64,000 nt of DNA from Caballeronia sp. GAFFF1 (lineage in GTDB: Bacteria > Pseudomonadota > Gammaproteobacteria > Burkholderiales > Burkholderiaceae): positions 1 through 64,000 of the forward strand of contig NZ_JALQEM010000006.1 in assembly GCF_023630705.1 (NCBI RefSeq), given 5' to 3'. Positions 1 to 10,252 of this stretch are shown here, piece after piece. The translations under genes were made by a program, and so were the position numbers. Below the pieces are notes generated by a model. It made no database searches. It was not told the origin of the DNA and was given only the letters and a program-made list of their open reading frames with translations. How positions within the stretch are numbered: position 1 is the stretch's first letter; each line of letters starts with the position of its first letter.

Positions 1-68
1 GCACACACTCTCTCTTCTCGCTCTTGCGCTCGCGCTTCCTCCGCCCATACGGAGACAACTCAGACTCC

Positions 69-960
<892 letters not shown>

Positions 961-987
961 GATCAGGCAGTCGCGCGGCGCGCGGGC

Positions 988-1014
988 AAAAAAAACCTCG
1001 CGCGATGGCGAGGT
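988..1014 (-). terminator. Rho-independent terminator (leftward)
   Basis: Stem CCTCGC (996-1001) pairs with GCGAGG (1008-1013) around a 6-nt loop. Eight A at 988-995 read as a T-tract on the minus strand. It lies ~380 bp beyond the peptidase gene and would stop leftward transcription before the transporter's 3' end. Confidence 0.6.
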
Positions 1015-1020
1015 CAATCC

Positions 1021-1192
1021 TGGGTCAAAGGTGCTTCCAACTCGACTCATGCTGCCCTGGGTCAGAAGGCGGCGCGGTCGGGCGGTTTTCAGTGGGCAGT
1101 ATTCGTCCGGGTCAAAGGTGAATACTCGCTCGATTCGGTCTGGGCGATAGGCGTCTCCTCCTGTCGAGAATCGGGTGCCTGGGTCAAAGGTG
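1021..1192 (+). repeat. Direct repeats GGGTCAAAGGTG, possible IS21-type terminal repeats
   Basis: Three near-exact copies of TGGGTCAAAGGTG occur at 1021-1033, 1108-1120 (first base C) and 1180-1192, with a degenerate copy at 1058-1069. Multiple internal GGGTCAA-type repeats are typical of the ends of IS21-family elements (family knowledge), but no istA or istB is present. The rest of the 961-1393 gap holds no gene that I can support. Confidence 0.45.
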
Positions 1193-1393
1193 TTCCCGAT
1201 CGGTTCGTTTCGGTCGAAAAGTCAGTCAAGCCATTCCCGTTGCCGCGAACCTTCTGTCGAGGAAGGCGTTTCGCCGGATCAACAAGGAATGGTTGAACTA
1301 TAGGCGCGCCGTAAGCTGCGCTATATCGAACGAATTCGAATCGTAAGAGAGCGACGCTTTTTCACCGAAACGCGCCGTTGCTCCGTGAGCGGA

Positions 1394-3532
1394 TCAGGGC
1401 TGTGGCGGCAGCGGCCCGACAACCGACGCGAGGAACGTGAACGCCGCCGCTTCGGCCTGCGCCACCGCTTCCGGCTCGACGCCCGCGCCGTGCCCGCCTT
1501 CACCCGTTTCCTGATACCAGACGTTGTCGTGGCCTTGCGCCTGCATTTTCGCGACCATCTTGCGGGCGTGGCCCGGATGCACGCGGTCGTCGCTCGTCGA
1601 TGACGTGAAGAGCGCCGGCGGATAGACGGCATCCGCTTCGACGTTCTGATACGGCGAATAGGCCATCAGATGCGGGAGATCGGCGGCGTCGTCCGGATCG
1701 CCGTACTCGTCGATCCAGGATGCGCCTTGCAAGAGCGTATGAAACCGCGCCATGTCGACGAGCGGCACTTCGGACAGCACCGCGCCGAAGCACTCCGGCC
1801 GCTGCACCATGCACACGGCGGTGAGCAGGCCGCCGTTGCTCGCGCCGCGAATGGCGAGCTGCTTCGCCGTGGTGACGCCGCTTTCGACGAGCGCCTGCGC
1901 GACCGCGACGAAATCGTCGAACGAGACTTGCCGGTTCTCGCGCAGCGCCGCCTGATGCCATTGCGGACCGAACTCGCCGCCGCCGCGAATGTTGGCCACC
2001 GCGTAGAGACCGCCGCGCTCCAGCCACGCAATGCCGGTCGTCGCATCGTAATGCGGGTCGAGCGCGACTTCGAAGCCGCCATAGCCGTAGAGCAGGCAGG
2101 GCCGCGCTTGCTGTGGCGCGGGTACCTCGACATCGCGGCCGATCAGCCAGTACGGAATGCGCTCGCCGTCGGGCGCGATCGCGTGACGGCGCACGGCGGT
2201 GAGCCCGCTCGCGTCGAACTGCGCGGGCAGGCGCGCGAGCAAGGTCCACGGGGCGTCGCTGGCAAGATCGGCGTGATAGAGCGACGGCGGCATCAGAAAG
2301 TGCTCGACGTGGATGAGCACCGTATCGTCGCGTTCGCTATCGACGGAATCGACATAGCTCTGGCTCGCCTGGGGCAACGCAAACTCGCGCGATTGCCACG
2401 CGCCGTCGTCATCCGCGGGCGGACGCCAGAGCGTGACGCGCGGCGTGCCGTCGTCCATTTGCGAGACGATCAGCCAATGTTTCGTGAAGTCGATGCTCGC
2501 CAGCACGCGCCGCTCGGCGGGCGCAAAGAGGGCAGTGAAATGGCGCGAGCCGTCGAGAAACGCGTCGCGCCGGATCACGGTGAGCGAGCCTGCCGCGTGA
2601 CGCCGGCCGCCCACGTTCCATTGCTTGCGCGGCGTGACGAAAAGCCAGCCGTTCCAGTGCTCGATCTCGACATGCTGAGGCAGGTCGTACTGACGCCATT
2701 CGTTCGCGGTTTCGTCGAGCCAGAAGTGCAGCGTGTCGTAGAACGTCACGGCGCGAGACGCCAGATGCAGCTTTTCGAGCGGATCGTAGTCCGCGCCCGC
2801 CGATACGTCGCGGCGCGCGCCTTCGAACACGACGGGCGCATCCGCGAGCGGCGTGCCGCGCTTCCAGCGCCGCGCCTGACGCGGAAAGCCCGACGTCGTG
2901 AGCGCGGGCCGCGCGCTCGTCTTGCTGTCGTCCCAGCCGACATAGACCGTATCGCGGTCGATCCACGAAATGTCGTGCTTGCCGACGTCCGGCAGCGCGA
3001 AGCCGTCTTCGACGAAGCGGCGTTGCCCGATATCGAACTCGCGCACGATGCATGCATCCGATCCGCCCGGCGACAGCGAGACCAGCGCGCGGTCGTAGCC
3101 GGGGTAGAGCATGTCGAAGTCGGCGAGCGCCCAGCGCGTGTCGTCGTGCTCGTTCGTGTTGAGGTCGAGCGCGTCGACATCGAGCACGATGTCCCATTCG
3201 GGCGTTCCGGCGAGCCACGCGCTCCACGGCGCGCGGCGCACGATGCCGAGCGGATGCGCGTCGTCTTGCCACGTGTTGTAGGCCCAGTCGCCGTAGCGCG
3301 AGCAGGTGACGATGCGATCCTGCGACGTGTACGCCTTCTCCAGCCGCGCGGCGAGCGCGCGCGCGTCGGGCGTGTCGCCGAACGCGGCTTCGGTGCGGCG
3401 ATTCTGCGCATCGACCCAGGTTTGCACGCAGGCGTCGTCGAGCGATTCGAGGCCGATGAAGGGATCAGGGTTGTCGGCTTGCGGCCAGAGGAGCGCGGGG
3501 TGATCGGAGAGAGGGGGCATAACGCGGCGCAT
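1394..3532 (-). CDS. S9-family prolyl oligopeptidase-like serine peptidase
   Basis: This 712-residue protein matches the prolyl oligopeptidase layout: an N-terminal beta-propeller of ~400 residues and a C-terminal alpha/beta hydrolase. The nucleophile motif GASNGG lies near residue 566, the Asp motif in STSDDRVHPGH near 650, and the catalytic His in GEGGHGAG near 681. It would cleave proline-containing oligopeptides. No signal peptide is visible, so a cytoplasmic location is likely. A second ATG four codons in (3520) is an alternative start; neither has a convincing ribosome-binding site. It is separated from the sugar ABC operon upstream by a terminator, so it is probably transcribed alone. 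Confidence 0.9.
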   Translation of the reverse strand: MRRVMPPLSDHPALLWPQADNPDPFIGLESLDDACVQTWVDAQNRRTEAAFGDTPDARALAARLEKAYTSQDRIVTCSRYGDWAYNTWQDDAHPLGIVRRAPWSAWLAGTPEWDIVLDVDALDLNTNEHDDTRWALADFDMLYPGYDRALVSLSPGGSDACIVREFDIGQRRFVEDGFALPDVGKHDISWIDRDTVYVGWDDSKTSARPALTTSGFPRQARRWKRGTPLADAPVVFEGARRDVSAGADYDPLEKLHLASRAVTFYDTLHFWLDETANEWRQYDLPQHVEIEHWNGWLFVTPRKQWNVGGRRHAAGSLTVIRRDAFLDGSRHFTALFAPAERRVLASIDFTKHWLIVSQMDDGTPRVTLWRPPADDDGAWQSREFALPQASQSYVDSVDSERDDTVLIHVEHFLMPPSLYHADLASDAPWTLLARLPAQFDASGLTAVRRHAIAPDGERIPYWLIGRDVEVPAPQQARPCLLYGYGGFEVALDPHYDATTGIAWLERGGLYAVANIRGGGEFGPQWHQAALRENRQVSFDDFVAVAQALVESGVTTAKQLAIRGASNGGLLTAVCMVQRPECFGAVLSEVPLVDMARFHTLLQGASWIDEYGDPDDAADLPHLMAYSPYQNVEADAVYPPALFTSSTSDDRVHPGHARKMVAKMQAQGHDNVWYQETGEGGHGAGVEPEAVAQAEAAAFTFLASVVGPLPPQP

Positions 3533-3580
3533 TCGAAAGCGAAACGCTGATTGTGCCGCATCGGCGCGAGCGCGCCATTA

Positions 3581-3607
3581 AAGAAAAAGCCGCGCACGAG
3601 GCGCGGC
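3581..3607 (-). terminator. Terminator of the sugar ABC operon
   Basis: GCCGCGC (3589-3595) and GCGCGGC (3601-3607) form a perfect stem with a 5-nt loop. An A-rich run at 3581-3588 supplies the minus-strand T-tract. It lies just after the stop of the ATPase gene. Confidence 0.8.
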
Positions 3608-3634
3608 TTGGAAGCTAATTAGCGACGACGGCGC

Positions 3635-4753
3635 TCAGGCCAGCCGCTCTTCCGTCTTCGGATCGAACAGCACCGCCTTCGACACATCGAACAGCAGCGT
3701 CATGTTCGACAACGGCTGCGGATTGCTCGCCGGGTGCACGCGCGACACGATGCGCTTGCCGTTGACCTGCGCGAACACGAGCGTGTCCGGGCCGGTCGGC
3801 TCGATCACGTCGACGCGCACGTCCATCGGTTGCAGGCTCGCGTCTGCGACGTCGTGCGCGCTGCGCGCGTCCGTGATGCGCTCCGGGCGCAGGCCGAGCA
3901 CCACGTCCTGGCCGATCCTGCCGCGCAGCTTCGCGGCATCGAACGGCAGCTTCAGCACATTGCGCGCGACGCCCGTGTCCAGTTCCAGTCCGACGCCCGC
4001 GCCGGCCTCGACCAGCTTGCCGCTAATGAAGTTCATCGGCGGCGCGCCGATGAAGCCCGCGACGAACAGGTTCGACGGCGAATCGTAGATTTCCTGCGGC
4101 GCGCCGAACTGCTGCACGATGCCGTCTTTCATCACCGCGATGCGGTCGCCGAGCGTCATCGCTTCGATCTGATCGTGCGTCACGTAGACGATCGTCGTGC
4201 CGAGGCGCTGATGCAGCAGCTTGATTTCCGAGCGCATCTCGATACGCAGCTTGGCGTCGAGGTTCGAGAGCGGCTCGTCGAAGAGGAACATCACCGGATC
4301 ACGCGCGAGCGCGCGGCCCATGGCGACGCGCTGACGCTGACCGCCCGACAGTTGCCCCGGCTTGCGGTCGAGCAGGTGGCCGATCTGCAGCGTTTCCGAC
4401 ACGCGATCGACGATCTTCTTCTGCTCGTCCTTCGGCACCTTGCGGATGTTGAGGCCGAACGAAATGTTGTCGCGCACGCTCATGGAAGGGTAGAGCGCGT
4501 AGGACTGGAACACCATCGCGATATCGCGGTCCTTCGGCGAGAGGTTGTTGACCGTCTTGCCGTCGATCATGATGTCGCCGCGCGTGACCGTCTCGAGCCC
4601 CGCGATCATGTTGAGCAGCGTGGACTTGCCGCAGCCCGAGCCGCCGACGAGGATCAGAAACTGTCCGTCCTCGATGTCGATATTGACGCCCTTGAGAACC
4701 GGCACCCCGTTCGGGTAGGTCTTGTACACGTCACGGATGGAAAGGCTTGCCAT
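3635..4753 (-). CDS. gtsD: Sugar ABC transporter ATPase (MalK/UgpC/GtsD family)
   Basis: A 372-residue CUT1-type ATPase. Walker A GGSGCGKST lies near residue 38, the signature LSGGQRQR near 134, Walker B MFLFDEP near 155, and the switch His in YVTHDQ. The ~130-residue C-terminal extension is the MalK-like TOBE regulatory region. It is the last gene of a leftward operon after two permeases and a binding protein. Next to zwf, pgl and glk-hexR, glucose (possibly also mannose) is the likely substrate, as in the Pseudomonas gts system. The substrate is inferred from context; UgpC-type glycerol-3-phosphate annotation is the common automatic alternative. Confidence 0.9.
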   Translation of the reverse strand: MASLSIRDVYKTYPNGVPVLKGVNIDIEDGQFLILVGGSGCGKSTLLNMIAGLETVTRGDIMIDGKTVNNLSPKDRDIAMVFQSYALYPSMSVRDNISFGLNIRKVPKDEQKKIVDRVSETLQIGHLLDRKPGQLSGGQRQRVAMGRALARDPVMFLFDEPLSNLDAKLRIEMRSEIKLLHQRLGTTIVYVTHDQIEAMTLGDRIAVMKDGIVQQFGAPQEIYDSPSNLFVAGFIGAPPMNFISGKLVEAGAGVGLELDTGVARNVLKLPFDAAKLRGRIGQDVVLGLRPERITDARSAHDVADASLQPMDVRVDVIEPTGPDTLVFAQVNGKRIVSRVHPASNPQPLSNMTLLFDVSKAVLFDPKTEERLA

Positions 4754-4802
4754 GCTTGAATCCTCTATGTTGTCTCTTCAGCGGGAAGCGCGTTCGTTGC
4801 GC

Positions 4803-5660
4803 TCAACCCTTCACCGCGCCCGCCGTCAGGCCGCGCACGAAGTAACGTCCTGCGATCATGTAGACGAGAATCGTCGGCAAAGCCGCGATGATCGCGCCCG
4901 CCATGTCCACGTTGTATTCCTTCACGCCCGTCGACGTATTGACGAGGTTGTTCAGCGCCACCGTGATCGGCATGGAATCCACGCCGGAGAACACGATACC
5001 GAACAGGAAGTCGTTCCAGATCTGCGTGAACTGCCAGATCAGGCAGACCATGAAGATCGGCAGCGAGACGGGCAGCAGGATCTTCGTGAAGATCATGAAG
5101 AAGCCCGCGCCGTCGATGCGCGCCGCCTTCACGAGTTCAGCCGGAATGCTCACGTAAAAGTTGCGGAAGAACATGGTCGTGAACGCGATGCCGTAGATCA
5201 CGTGCACCAGCACGAGGCCGCTCGTCGTGTTCGACAGTCCGAGGAAGCCTTGCAGCCGCGCCATTGGCAGAAGAATGGCCTGAAACGGAATGAAGCAGCC
5301 GACGAGCAGCATCGTGAAGAACGCGTCCGCGCCGCGGAAGCGCCAGTGCGTGAGCACGTAGCCGTTGAACGCGCCGATGATCGACGAGATCAGCACGGCG
5401 GGAATCACCATGCGCACGGAGTTCATGAAGAACGGCTCCATGCCGTCGCAGCGCACGCCGGTACACGCTTCCTGCCACGCCTTCACCCACGGCGCGAGCG
5501 TGAAGTGCGTGGGCGGGGTGAGCAGGTTGCCGGTGCGAAGCTGGTCGAGGTCCTTGAACGACGTGGACAGCATCACGTAGATCGGGAACAGGAAGTAAAG
5601 CGCGAAAAGAATCAGCACCGCGTAAATGACGGCGCGGCTGATCGTCATCTTAGGCTGCAT
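4803..5660 (-). CDS. gtsC: Sugar ABC transporter permease 2 (MalG/GtsC type)
   Basis: A 285-residue inner-membrane permease. The N-terminal helix begins near residue 9, followed by about five more segments. The EAA loop region around VKAARIDGAGFFMIFTKILL is typical of MalG-type permeases that contact the ATPase. Its ATG overlaps the last 11 bases of the upstream permease gene, so translation is probably coupled. It pairs with the upstream permease in a binding-protein-dependent sugar importer. Confidence 0.92.
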   Translation of the reverse strand: MQPKMTISRAVIYAVLILFALYFLFPIYVMLSTSFKDLDQLRTGNLLTPPTHFTLAPWVKAWQEACTGVRCDGMEPFFMNSVRMVIPAVLISSIIGAFNGYVLTHWRFRGADAFFTMLLVGCFIPFQAILLPMARLQGFLGLSNTTSGLVLVHVIYGIAFTTMFFRNFYVSIPAELVKAARIDGAGFFMIFTKILLPVSLPIFMVCLIWQFTQIWNDFLFGIVFSGVDSMPITVALNNLVNTSTGVKEYNVDMAGAIIAALPTILVYMIAGRYFVRGLTAGAVKG

Positions 5661-6591
5661 TGCGAGTGCTCCTCGATTCCAGATACATGAGCGGCACGAG
5701 AACCGCGACGACCGTGGCGAGCATCATCATCGACGAAGCGGCGCCGACGCCCAGTTGTCCCCGGTTGAACGAGAACGTGTACATGAAGATGGCCGGCAGC
5801 GACGACGACGTGCCCGGTCCGCCCGCAGTCAACGCGACGACGAGGTCGAAGGTCTTGATCGTGATGTGGCAGAGAATCAGCAGCACGGAGAAGAACACCG
5901 GACGCATGCTCGGAATCACGATCTTGCGGTAGATGGTCGGCAGCGTTGCGCCGTCCACTTGTGCGGCCTTGAAGATTTCGCTGTCCACGCCGCGCAGGCC
6001 CGCGAGGAAAAGCGCCATCACGAAGCCGCTCGATTGCCAGACCGCCGCGATCACGACGCAGAAGATCGCCTTGTCCGGGTCGCCGAGCCAGTTGAAGGTG
6101 AAGCTCGTCCAGCCCCAGTCGTGGAACACCTTTTCGATGCCGAGGCCGGGGTTCAGAATCCATTGCCACGCGGTGCCCGTCACGATGAACGACAGCGCCA
6201 TCGGATAGAGAAAGACCGCGCGCAGCGCGCCTTCGTTGCGAATTTTCTGGTCGAGCAGGATCGCGAGGAAGAGGCCGAGGGCGACGCAGATGGCGATGAA
6301 CGGAATGCCGAACCAGCCGAGGTTGGCGGCGGAGGTCCACCAGACGTCGTTGGCGAAAAGCTGCCGGTATCGGTCGAAACCGGCGAACTCGTAGCGCGGC
6401 ATCAGTCGCGATTCGGACAGCGACAGATAGCCTGTCACGGCGATGAAGCCGTAGACGAAGACGAGCGCGATCACGATGCTGGGAGCGAGCACCAGCTTGG
6501 GAATCCAGCGATCGGCGAGCGCCGCCGTGGGCGAAGCGCGGCGAGGCTGGTGCGGACTCTTTTCCGCGGTACCGCTGAGGGAGGCAGTCAC
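5650..6591 (-). CDS. gtsB: Sugar ABC transporter permease 1 (MalF/GtsB type)
   Basis: A 313-residue permease if started at the GTG at 6591, which has AGGAG seven bases upstream. An open frame extends further upstream but adds an atypical Arg/Ser-rich leader with no ribosome-binding site. Six membrane segments are predicted, with an EAA-like loop in AAQVDGATLPTIYRKIVIP. It overlaps the next permease by 11 bases. A ~200-bp spacer with a stable hairpin separates it from the binding-protein gene, a common arrangement that favours higher expression of the binding protein. Confidence 0.9.
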   Translation of the reverse strand: MTASLSGTAEKSPHQPRRASPTAALADRWIPKLVLAPSIVIALVFVYGFIAVTGYLSLSESRLMPRYEFAGFDRYRQLFANDVWWTSAANLGWFGIPFIAICVALGLFLAILLDQKIRNEGALRAVFLYPMALSFIVTGTAWQWILNPGLGIEKVFHDWGWTSFTFNWLGDPDKAIFCVVIAAVWQSSGFVMALFLAGLRGVDSEIFKAAQVDGATLPTIYRKIVIPSMRPVFFSVLLILCHITIKTFDLVVALTAGGPGTSSSLPAIFMYTFSFNRGQLGVGAASSMMMLATVVAVLVPLMYLESRSTRNAA

Positions 6592-6751
6592 AACTCGACT
6601 CCTGGAAGATGCGCCGGCGCTTGAATGGCGCCATGACGCGCTTGAATGACGCTGACTTGCGCGCGCGGTGCGAAGGTGTGCTTTCGGATCGGCTGACTTC
6701 GGCACGACCGGCGCTTGGTACGACGTTATGTGACGCTTCTGTGGCTCGGGC

Positions 6752-6779
6752 GGCGGGCGGCCGTGCTGCGCCGCCTGCC
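6752..6779 (-). other. Intra-operon hairpin downstream of the binding-protein gene
   Basis: Ten-base arms at 6752-6761 and 6770-6779 pair with one G-T around an 8-nt loop. No T-tract follows. It probably stabilises the 3' end of the binding-protein message or attenuates read-through to the permeases (inference). Confidence 0.45.
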
Positions 6780-6800
6780 GCCCGTCACGCTGCTACGTCC

Positions 6801-8054
6801 TTATTTCGTCTTGGCGGCGTTCGCGAGCGCCTGAACCGCGCTCTTCGAATCCTGCGACGAATTCATGAACTTCGTCACGACGTCGGTCATGGCGCCCGCG
6901 ACAGCGTCGCCCTGAGCCATGCCGTGTGCGAGCGACGGAACATAGCCGCCCGACTTGATCGCCGTCTGTTCATCAGCGTAGGACTTCTTCGCGCAGTCGT
7001 CGAATTTGTCCATCTTCACGCCAAGACGCACCGGGATCGAGCCCTTGTTCAGGCTGAACTGTTCCTGGAAGTCCGGCGACATGATGGTCTTCGCGAGCGC
7101 GAGCTGGCCCGGCGTGGCCGTCTTCTGGCCCTTCTGCTGGAAGAACACGAACGAGTCGACGTTGAACGTGTACGCCTTCTCGGTGCCCGGCACGGCGGCG
7201 CAGACGTAGTCCGTGCCCGCCTTCTTGTTCGCGCCGGCGAATTCGCCCTTCGCCCAGTCGCCCATGAACTGCATGCCGGCCTTGCCGTTGATGACCATGG
7301 CCGTGGCGAGGTTCCAGTCGCGGCCGGTGCGGCCGCTATCGAAGTAGCCCTGGATCTTGCGGACGGTGTCGAACACCGAGACCATCTTGTCGGAGGTCAG
7401 CGTCTTCTGGTCGAGATCGACGATGGCCTTCTTGTAGAAGTCCGCGCCCTGCGACAGCACGACGTCTTCCCACAGCGTCAGGTCTTGCCACGGCTGGCCG
7501 CCCATCGCGATCGGCATGATGCCGGCGGCCTTCATCTTGTCGGCCACCTGGAAGAACTCGGCCCACGTCGTCGGGACCTTGCCGCCTGCCTTGTCGAGCG
7601 CCGCCTTGTTGATGTACAGCCAGTTCACGCGGTGCACCGAGAACGGCGCGGCGACGTAGTGGCCGTCAGCGTGGATGATTTTGTCGATTTCCGGCGGCAG
7701 GTTCTTCTTCCAGTCGCCGGCGACGGAGTCGATCGGCACCAGCACGCCTTGCTCCGACCATTCCTGGATCAGCGGACCCTTGATCTGGGCCGCCGACGGC
7801 GCGTTGCCCGAAATCACCTGGGTCTTCAGCGCGGTCATGGCGGCAGCGCCAGCGCCGCCCGCGACCGCGAAGTCCTTCCACTGATAGCCCTGCTTGGTCA
7901 TGTCGTCCTTGAGCACGCCGACCGCTTTCGATTCGCCGCCCGAGGTCCACCAGTGCAGCACGGAAACAGCCTCGGCAGCCTGCACCGCCGACGCCGTCGC
8001 GCCGCACAGAAGACCTGCGGCGCACAGCGCGCCCATGAGCTTACGGACTTTCAT
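6801..8054 (-). CDS. gtsA: Sugar ABC transporter periplasmic binding protein
   Basis: A 417-residue extracellular solute-binding protein (family 1). The signal peptide starts MKVRKLMGALCAAGLLCG and a cleavage site is likely after AVQA. The mature protein begins AEAVSVLHWWTSGGE, a phrase typical of glucose-binding GtsA-type proteins. It is the first gene of the leftward sugar importer operon and is divergent from zwf. It would capture glucose in the periplasm and deliver it to the two permeases. Confidence 0.92.
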   Translation of the reverse strand: MKVRKLMGALCAAGLLCGATASAVQAAEAVSVLHWWTSGGESKAVGVLKDDMTKQGYQWKDFAVAGGAGAAAMTALKTQVISGNAPSAAQIKGPLIQEWSEQGVLVPIDSVAGDWKKNLPPEIDKIIHADGHYVAAPFSVHRVNWLYINKAALDKAGGKVPTTWAEFFQVADKMKAAGIMPIAMGGQPWQDLTLWEDVVLSQGADFYKKAIVDLDQKTLTSDKMVSVFDTVRKIQGYFDSGRTGRDWNLATAMVINGKAGMQFMGDWAKGEFAGANKKAGTDYVCAAVPGTEKAYTFNVDSFVFFQQKGQKTATPGQLALAKTIMSPDFQEQFSLNKGSIPVRLGVKMDKFDDCAKKSYADEQTAIKSGGYVPSLAHGMAQGDAVAGAMTDVVTKFMNSSQDSKSAVQALANAAKTK

Positions 8055-8550
8055 TGTTTATCTCCTCCAGCACCTGAACAAGTAACGAGTGGCCCCTGAT
8101 GTCGCCAGGAAGCGTTGAAAAAACGGTGGTTACACAACGGCAATGCTTGGGTGGCCGGGACTCGGGTGTCGGGTGTGTCGGCGGAGAAGCGCGCCACGCG
8201 GGCGATGCATGCGCGCGTGCGAAGCCGGCAGTCCGATATCCGATAGTCGGCCGCTCGGCTCTCAAGAGATGAGTAGGTCAAATCGCAACGACTGTCTCCT
8301 CTGCGAGCCGATGGCGTCATGCCTGTGCCGGCCCATGCTAGTGATTGCTTTTGATTTTTACCCGCGCACACGAGCCGCGAATGCAACGCGAAACGAGAGG
8401 GCGCAGGCGCGAGGCGGTACACGTGTGAAACGCAGCCGGTGCATGGAAGCAGCGATTTCCGGTCTTCGCTAACATGAGTACGCGGTCGCCTTAGGGAAAA
8501 CACTCAGCTTCTGATTGACAAGCCATTTTTTTCCCGGGTGACATTTCCTC
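8055..8550. other. Divergent intergenic region between gtsA and zwf
   Basis: About 500 bp with no supportable gene. It must hold the leftward promoter of the sugar operon. A ribosome-binding site (GGAG) lies just ahead of the binding-protein ATG. I could not single out a convincing -35/-10 pair for the leftward transcript. Confidence 0.5.
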
Positions 8551-8578
8551 TTGATTTGGATTGTAGTTAAACTACAAT
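8551..8578 (+). promoter_or_regulatory. zwf promoter with overlapping HexR operator
   Basis: TTGATT (8551-8556) and TACAAT (8573-8578) are spaced 16 bp apart. A perfect 17-bp inverted repeat, TTGTAGTTAAACTACAA (8561-8577), covers the spacer and -10. It matches the known HexR consensus built on TGTA-N-TACA half-sites. The placement predicts repression by HexR, which is encoded downstream as part of the Glk fusion, with relief by 2-keto-3-deoxy-6-phosphogluconate as in pseudomonads. Confidence 0.8.
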
Positions 8579-8659
8579 TCAGTGTCAAAAAAAATTTTGT
8601 CGAACTACGGTACCCTTTCGTTCGACGTCCCACCGACTTCACAGGCGGCCTCAAAACCC

Positions 8660-10120
8660 ATGCAAAGCGACTCGAATTTCATCTTCGTGCTCTTCGGCGG
8701 GACCGGCGACTTGTCGATGCGCAAGATTCTTCCGGCGCTGTTCGAAGCGCACCGGGCGGGCATGCTGGCCGCGTCGGGCAAGATCGTCGCGGTGGCGCGC
8801 GGCGCGCAGGCTCCCGGCGAATACCTCGCGTGGGTCGAGGAACACGTGAAGCCTCACGTGTCGAAGCAGGGCCTCGACGAAGCCGCGTGGCGCAGCTTTC
8901 TGGAGCGCATCGAATATGTGCAGCTCGATCTGGGTCGCGCGGAAGACTTCGTGGTGCTGCGCGACGCGCTCGCCAAATACGACGGCACGCGCGTCTTCTA
9001 TCTCGCGACGGGGCCGTCGCTCTTCGTGCCTATTTGCCGCGCGCTGTCGGAAGTCGGTCTGAACCAGAACGCGCGCATCGTGCTGGAAAAGCCGCTCGGC
9101 TACGACCTGGAATCGTCCAACGCCATCAACGACGCGGTCGGCGAAATCTTTCAGGAAGAACAGATCTACCGGATCGACCATTACCTCGGCAAGGAGCCGG
9201 TGCAAAACCTCCTGGCGCTGCGCTTCGGCAATGCGCTCTTCGAGCCGCTGTGGCGGCGCGAATGGGTCGAGAGCATCCAGATCACCATTGCGGAAGAACT
9301 CGGCGTGGAAGCGCGCGGCGACTTCTACGACAACACCGGCGCGTTGCGCGACATGGTCCAGAACCATTTGCTGCAACTGCTTTCCATCGTGACGATGGAG
9401 CCGCCGCATTCGATGGATTCCGACTCCGTGCGCGACGAAAAGCTGCGCGTGCTGCGCGCGCTGAAGCCAATCGACGAGCGCGATATCAGCCGCGTCGCCG
9501 TGCGCGGGCAGTATCACGCGGGCGTGATCCGCGGCGCATCGGTGCCGGCCTACGCGACGGAAGCCGGCGTGCGCCCCGACAGCAACACGGAAACCTTCGT
9601 CGCGCTGAAAGTCGAAATCGAAAACTGGCGCTGGGCCGGCGTGCCGTTCTTCCTGCGCACCGGCAAGCGGCTCGCCGACCGCGTCGCGGAGATCGTCGTG
9701 AATTTCCGGCCCGTGCCGCATTCCGCGCTCGGCGCGAATGCGCTGCGCGCGGGCGCGAACCGGCTCGTGATCCGCTTGCAGCCGAACGAGACCATTCGCC
9801 TCTACTGCCTCGCGAAGCAGCCGGGCGAGGGCATGAATCTCGCAAGCGTCCATCTGGACCTCGCGTTCGACCAGTTCTTCAAGGAAGGGCAGATGGAGGC
9901 GTACCAGCGGCTGTTGCTGGACGTGATCCACGGGCGGCTTGCGCTCTTCGTGCGTCGCGACGAGCAGGAAGCCGCGTGGCGCTGGGTCGAGCCGATTCTG
10001 AACGCGTGGGCCGCGTCCACGAACAAGCCCAAGCCGTACGCGGCGGGCACGTGGGGGCCGGCGGCGTCGAGCGCCATGCTCGCGCAGCATGGCACGTGCT
10101 GGCTGGAAGAAGAGAATTGA
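8660..10120 (+). CDS. zwf: Glucose-6-phosphate 1-dehydrogenase
   Basis: Catalyses NADP-dependent oxidation of glucose-6-phosphate to 6-phosphogluconolactone, the first step of the Entner-Doudoroff and pentose phosphate routes. The 486-residue protein has the nucleotide-binding motif GGTGDLSMRK near residues 13-22 and the active-site motif RIDHYLGKE near 171. The ATG at 8660 gives the usual family N-terminus. An in-frame start at 8582 would lie at or before the predicted transcription start and is rejected. It is first in a rightward operon with pgl and glk-hexR. Confidence 0.96.
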   Translation: MQSDSNFIFVLFGGTGDLSMRKILPALFEAHRAGMLAASGKIVAVARGAQAPGEYLAWVEEHVKPHVSKQGLDEAAWRSFLERIEYVQLDLGRAEDFVVLRDALAKYDGTRVFYLATGPSLFVPICRALSEVGLNQNARIVLEKPLGYDLESSNAINDAVGEIFQEEQIYRIDHYLGKEPVQNLLALRFGNALFEPLWRREWVESIQITIAEELGVEARGDFYDNTGALRDMVQNHLLQLLSIVTMEPPHSMDSDSVRDEKLRVLRALKPIDERDISRVAVRGQYHAGVIRGASVPAYATEAGVRPDSNTETFVALKVEIENWRWAGVPFFLRTGKRLADRVAEIVVNFRPVPHSALGANALRAGANRLVIRLQPNETIRLYCLAKQPGEGMNLASVHLDLAFDQFFKEGQMEAYQRLLLDVIHGRLALFVRRDEQEAAWRWVEPILNAWAASTNKPKPYAAGTWGPAASSAMLAQHGTCWLEEEN

Positions 10121-10252
10121 GGGCGTCGCGCTGACGGCTCCGTTCAGAGAGACGCCGCGCGGACGCCAGCACACAAGACCGCTTCGCGGGCCGTTCGCGG
10201 CTTCGCGGCATAAGGCGGGTCGATAAACCAAGACAAGCAGGATGGAGGAGCA

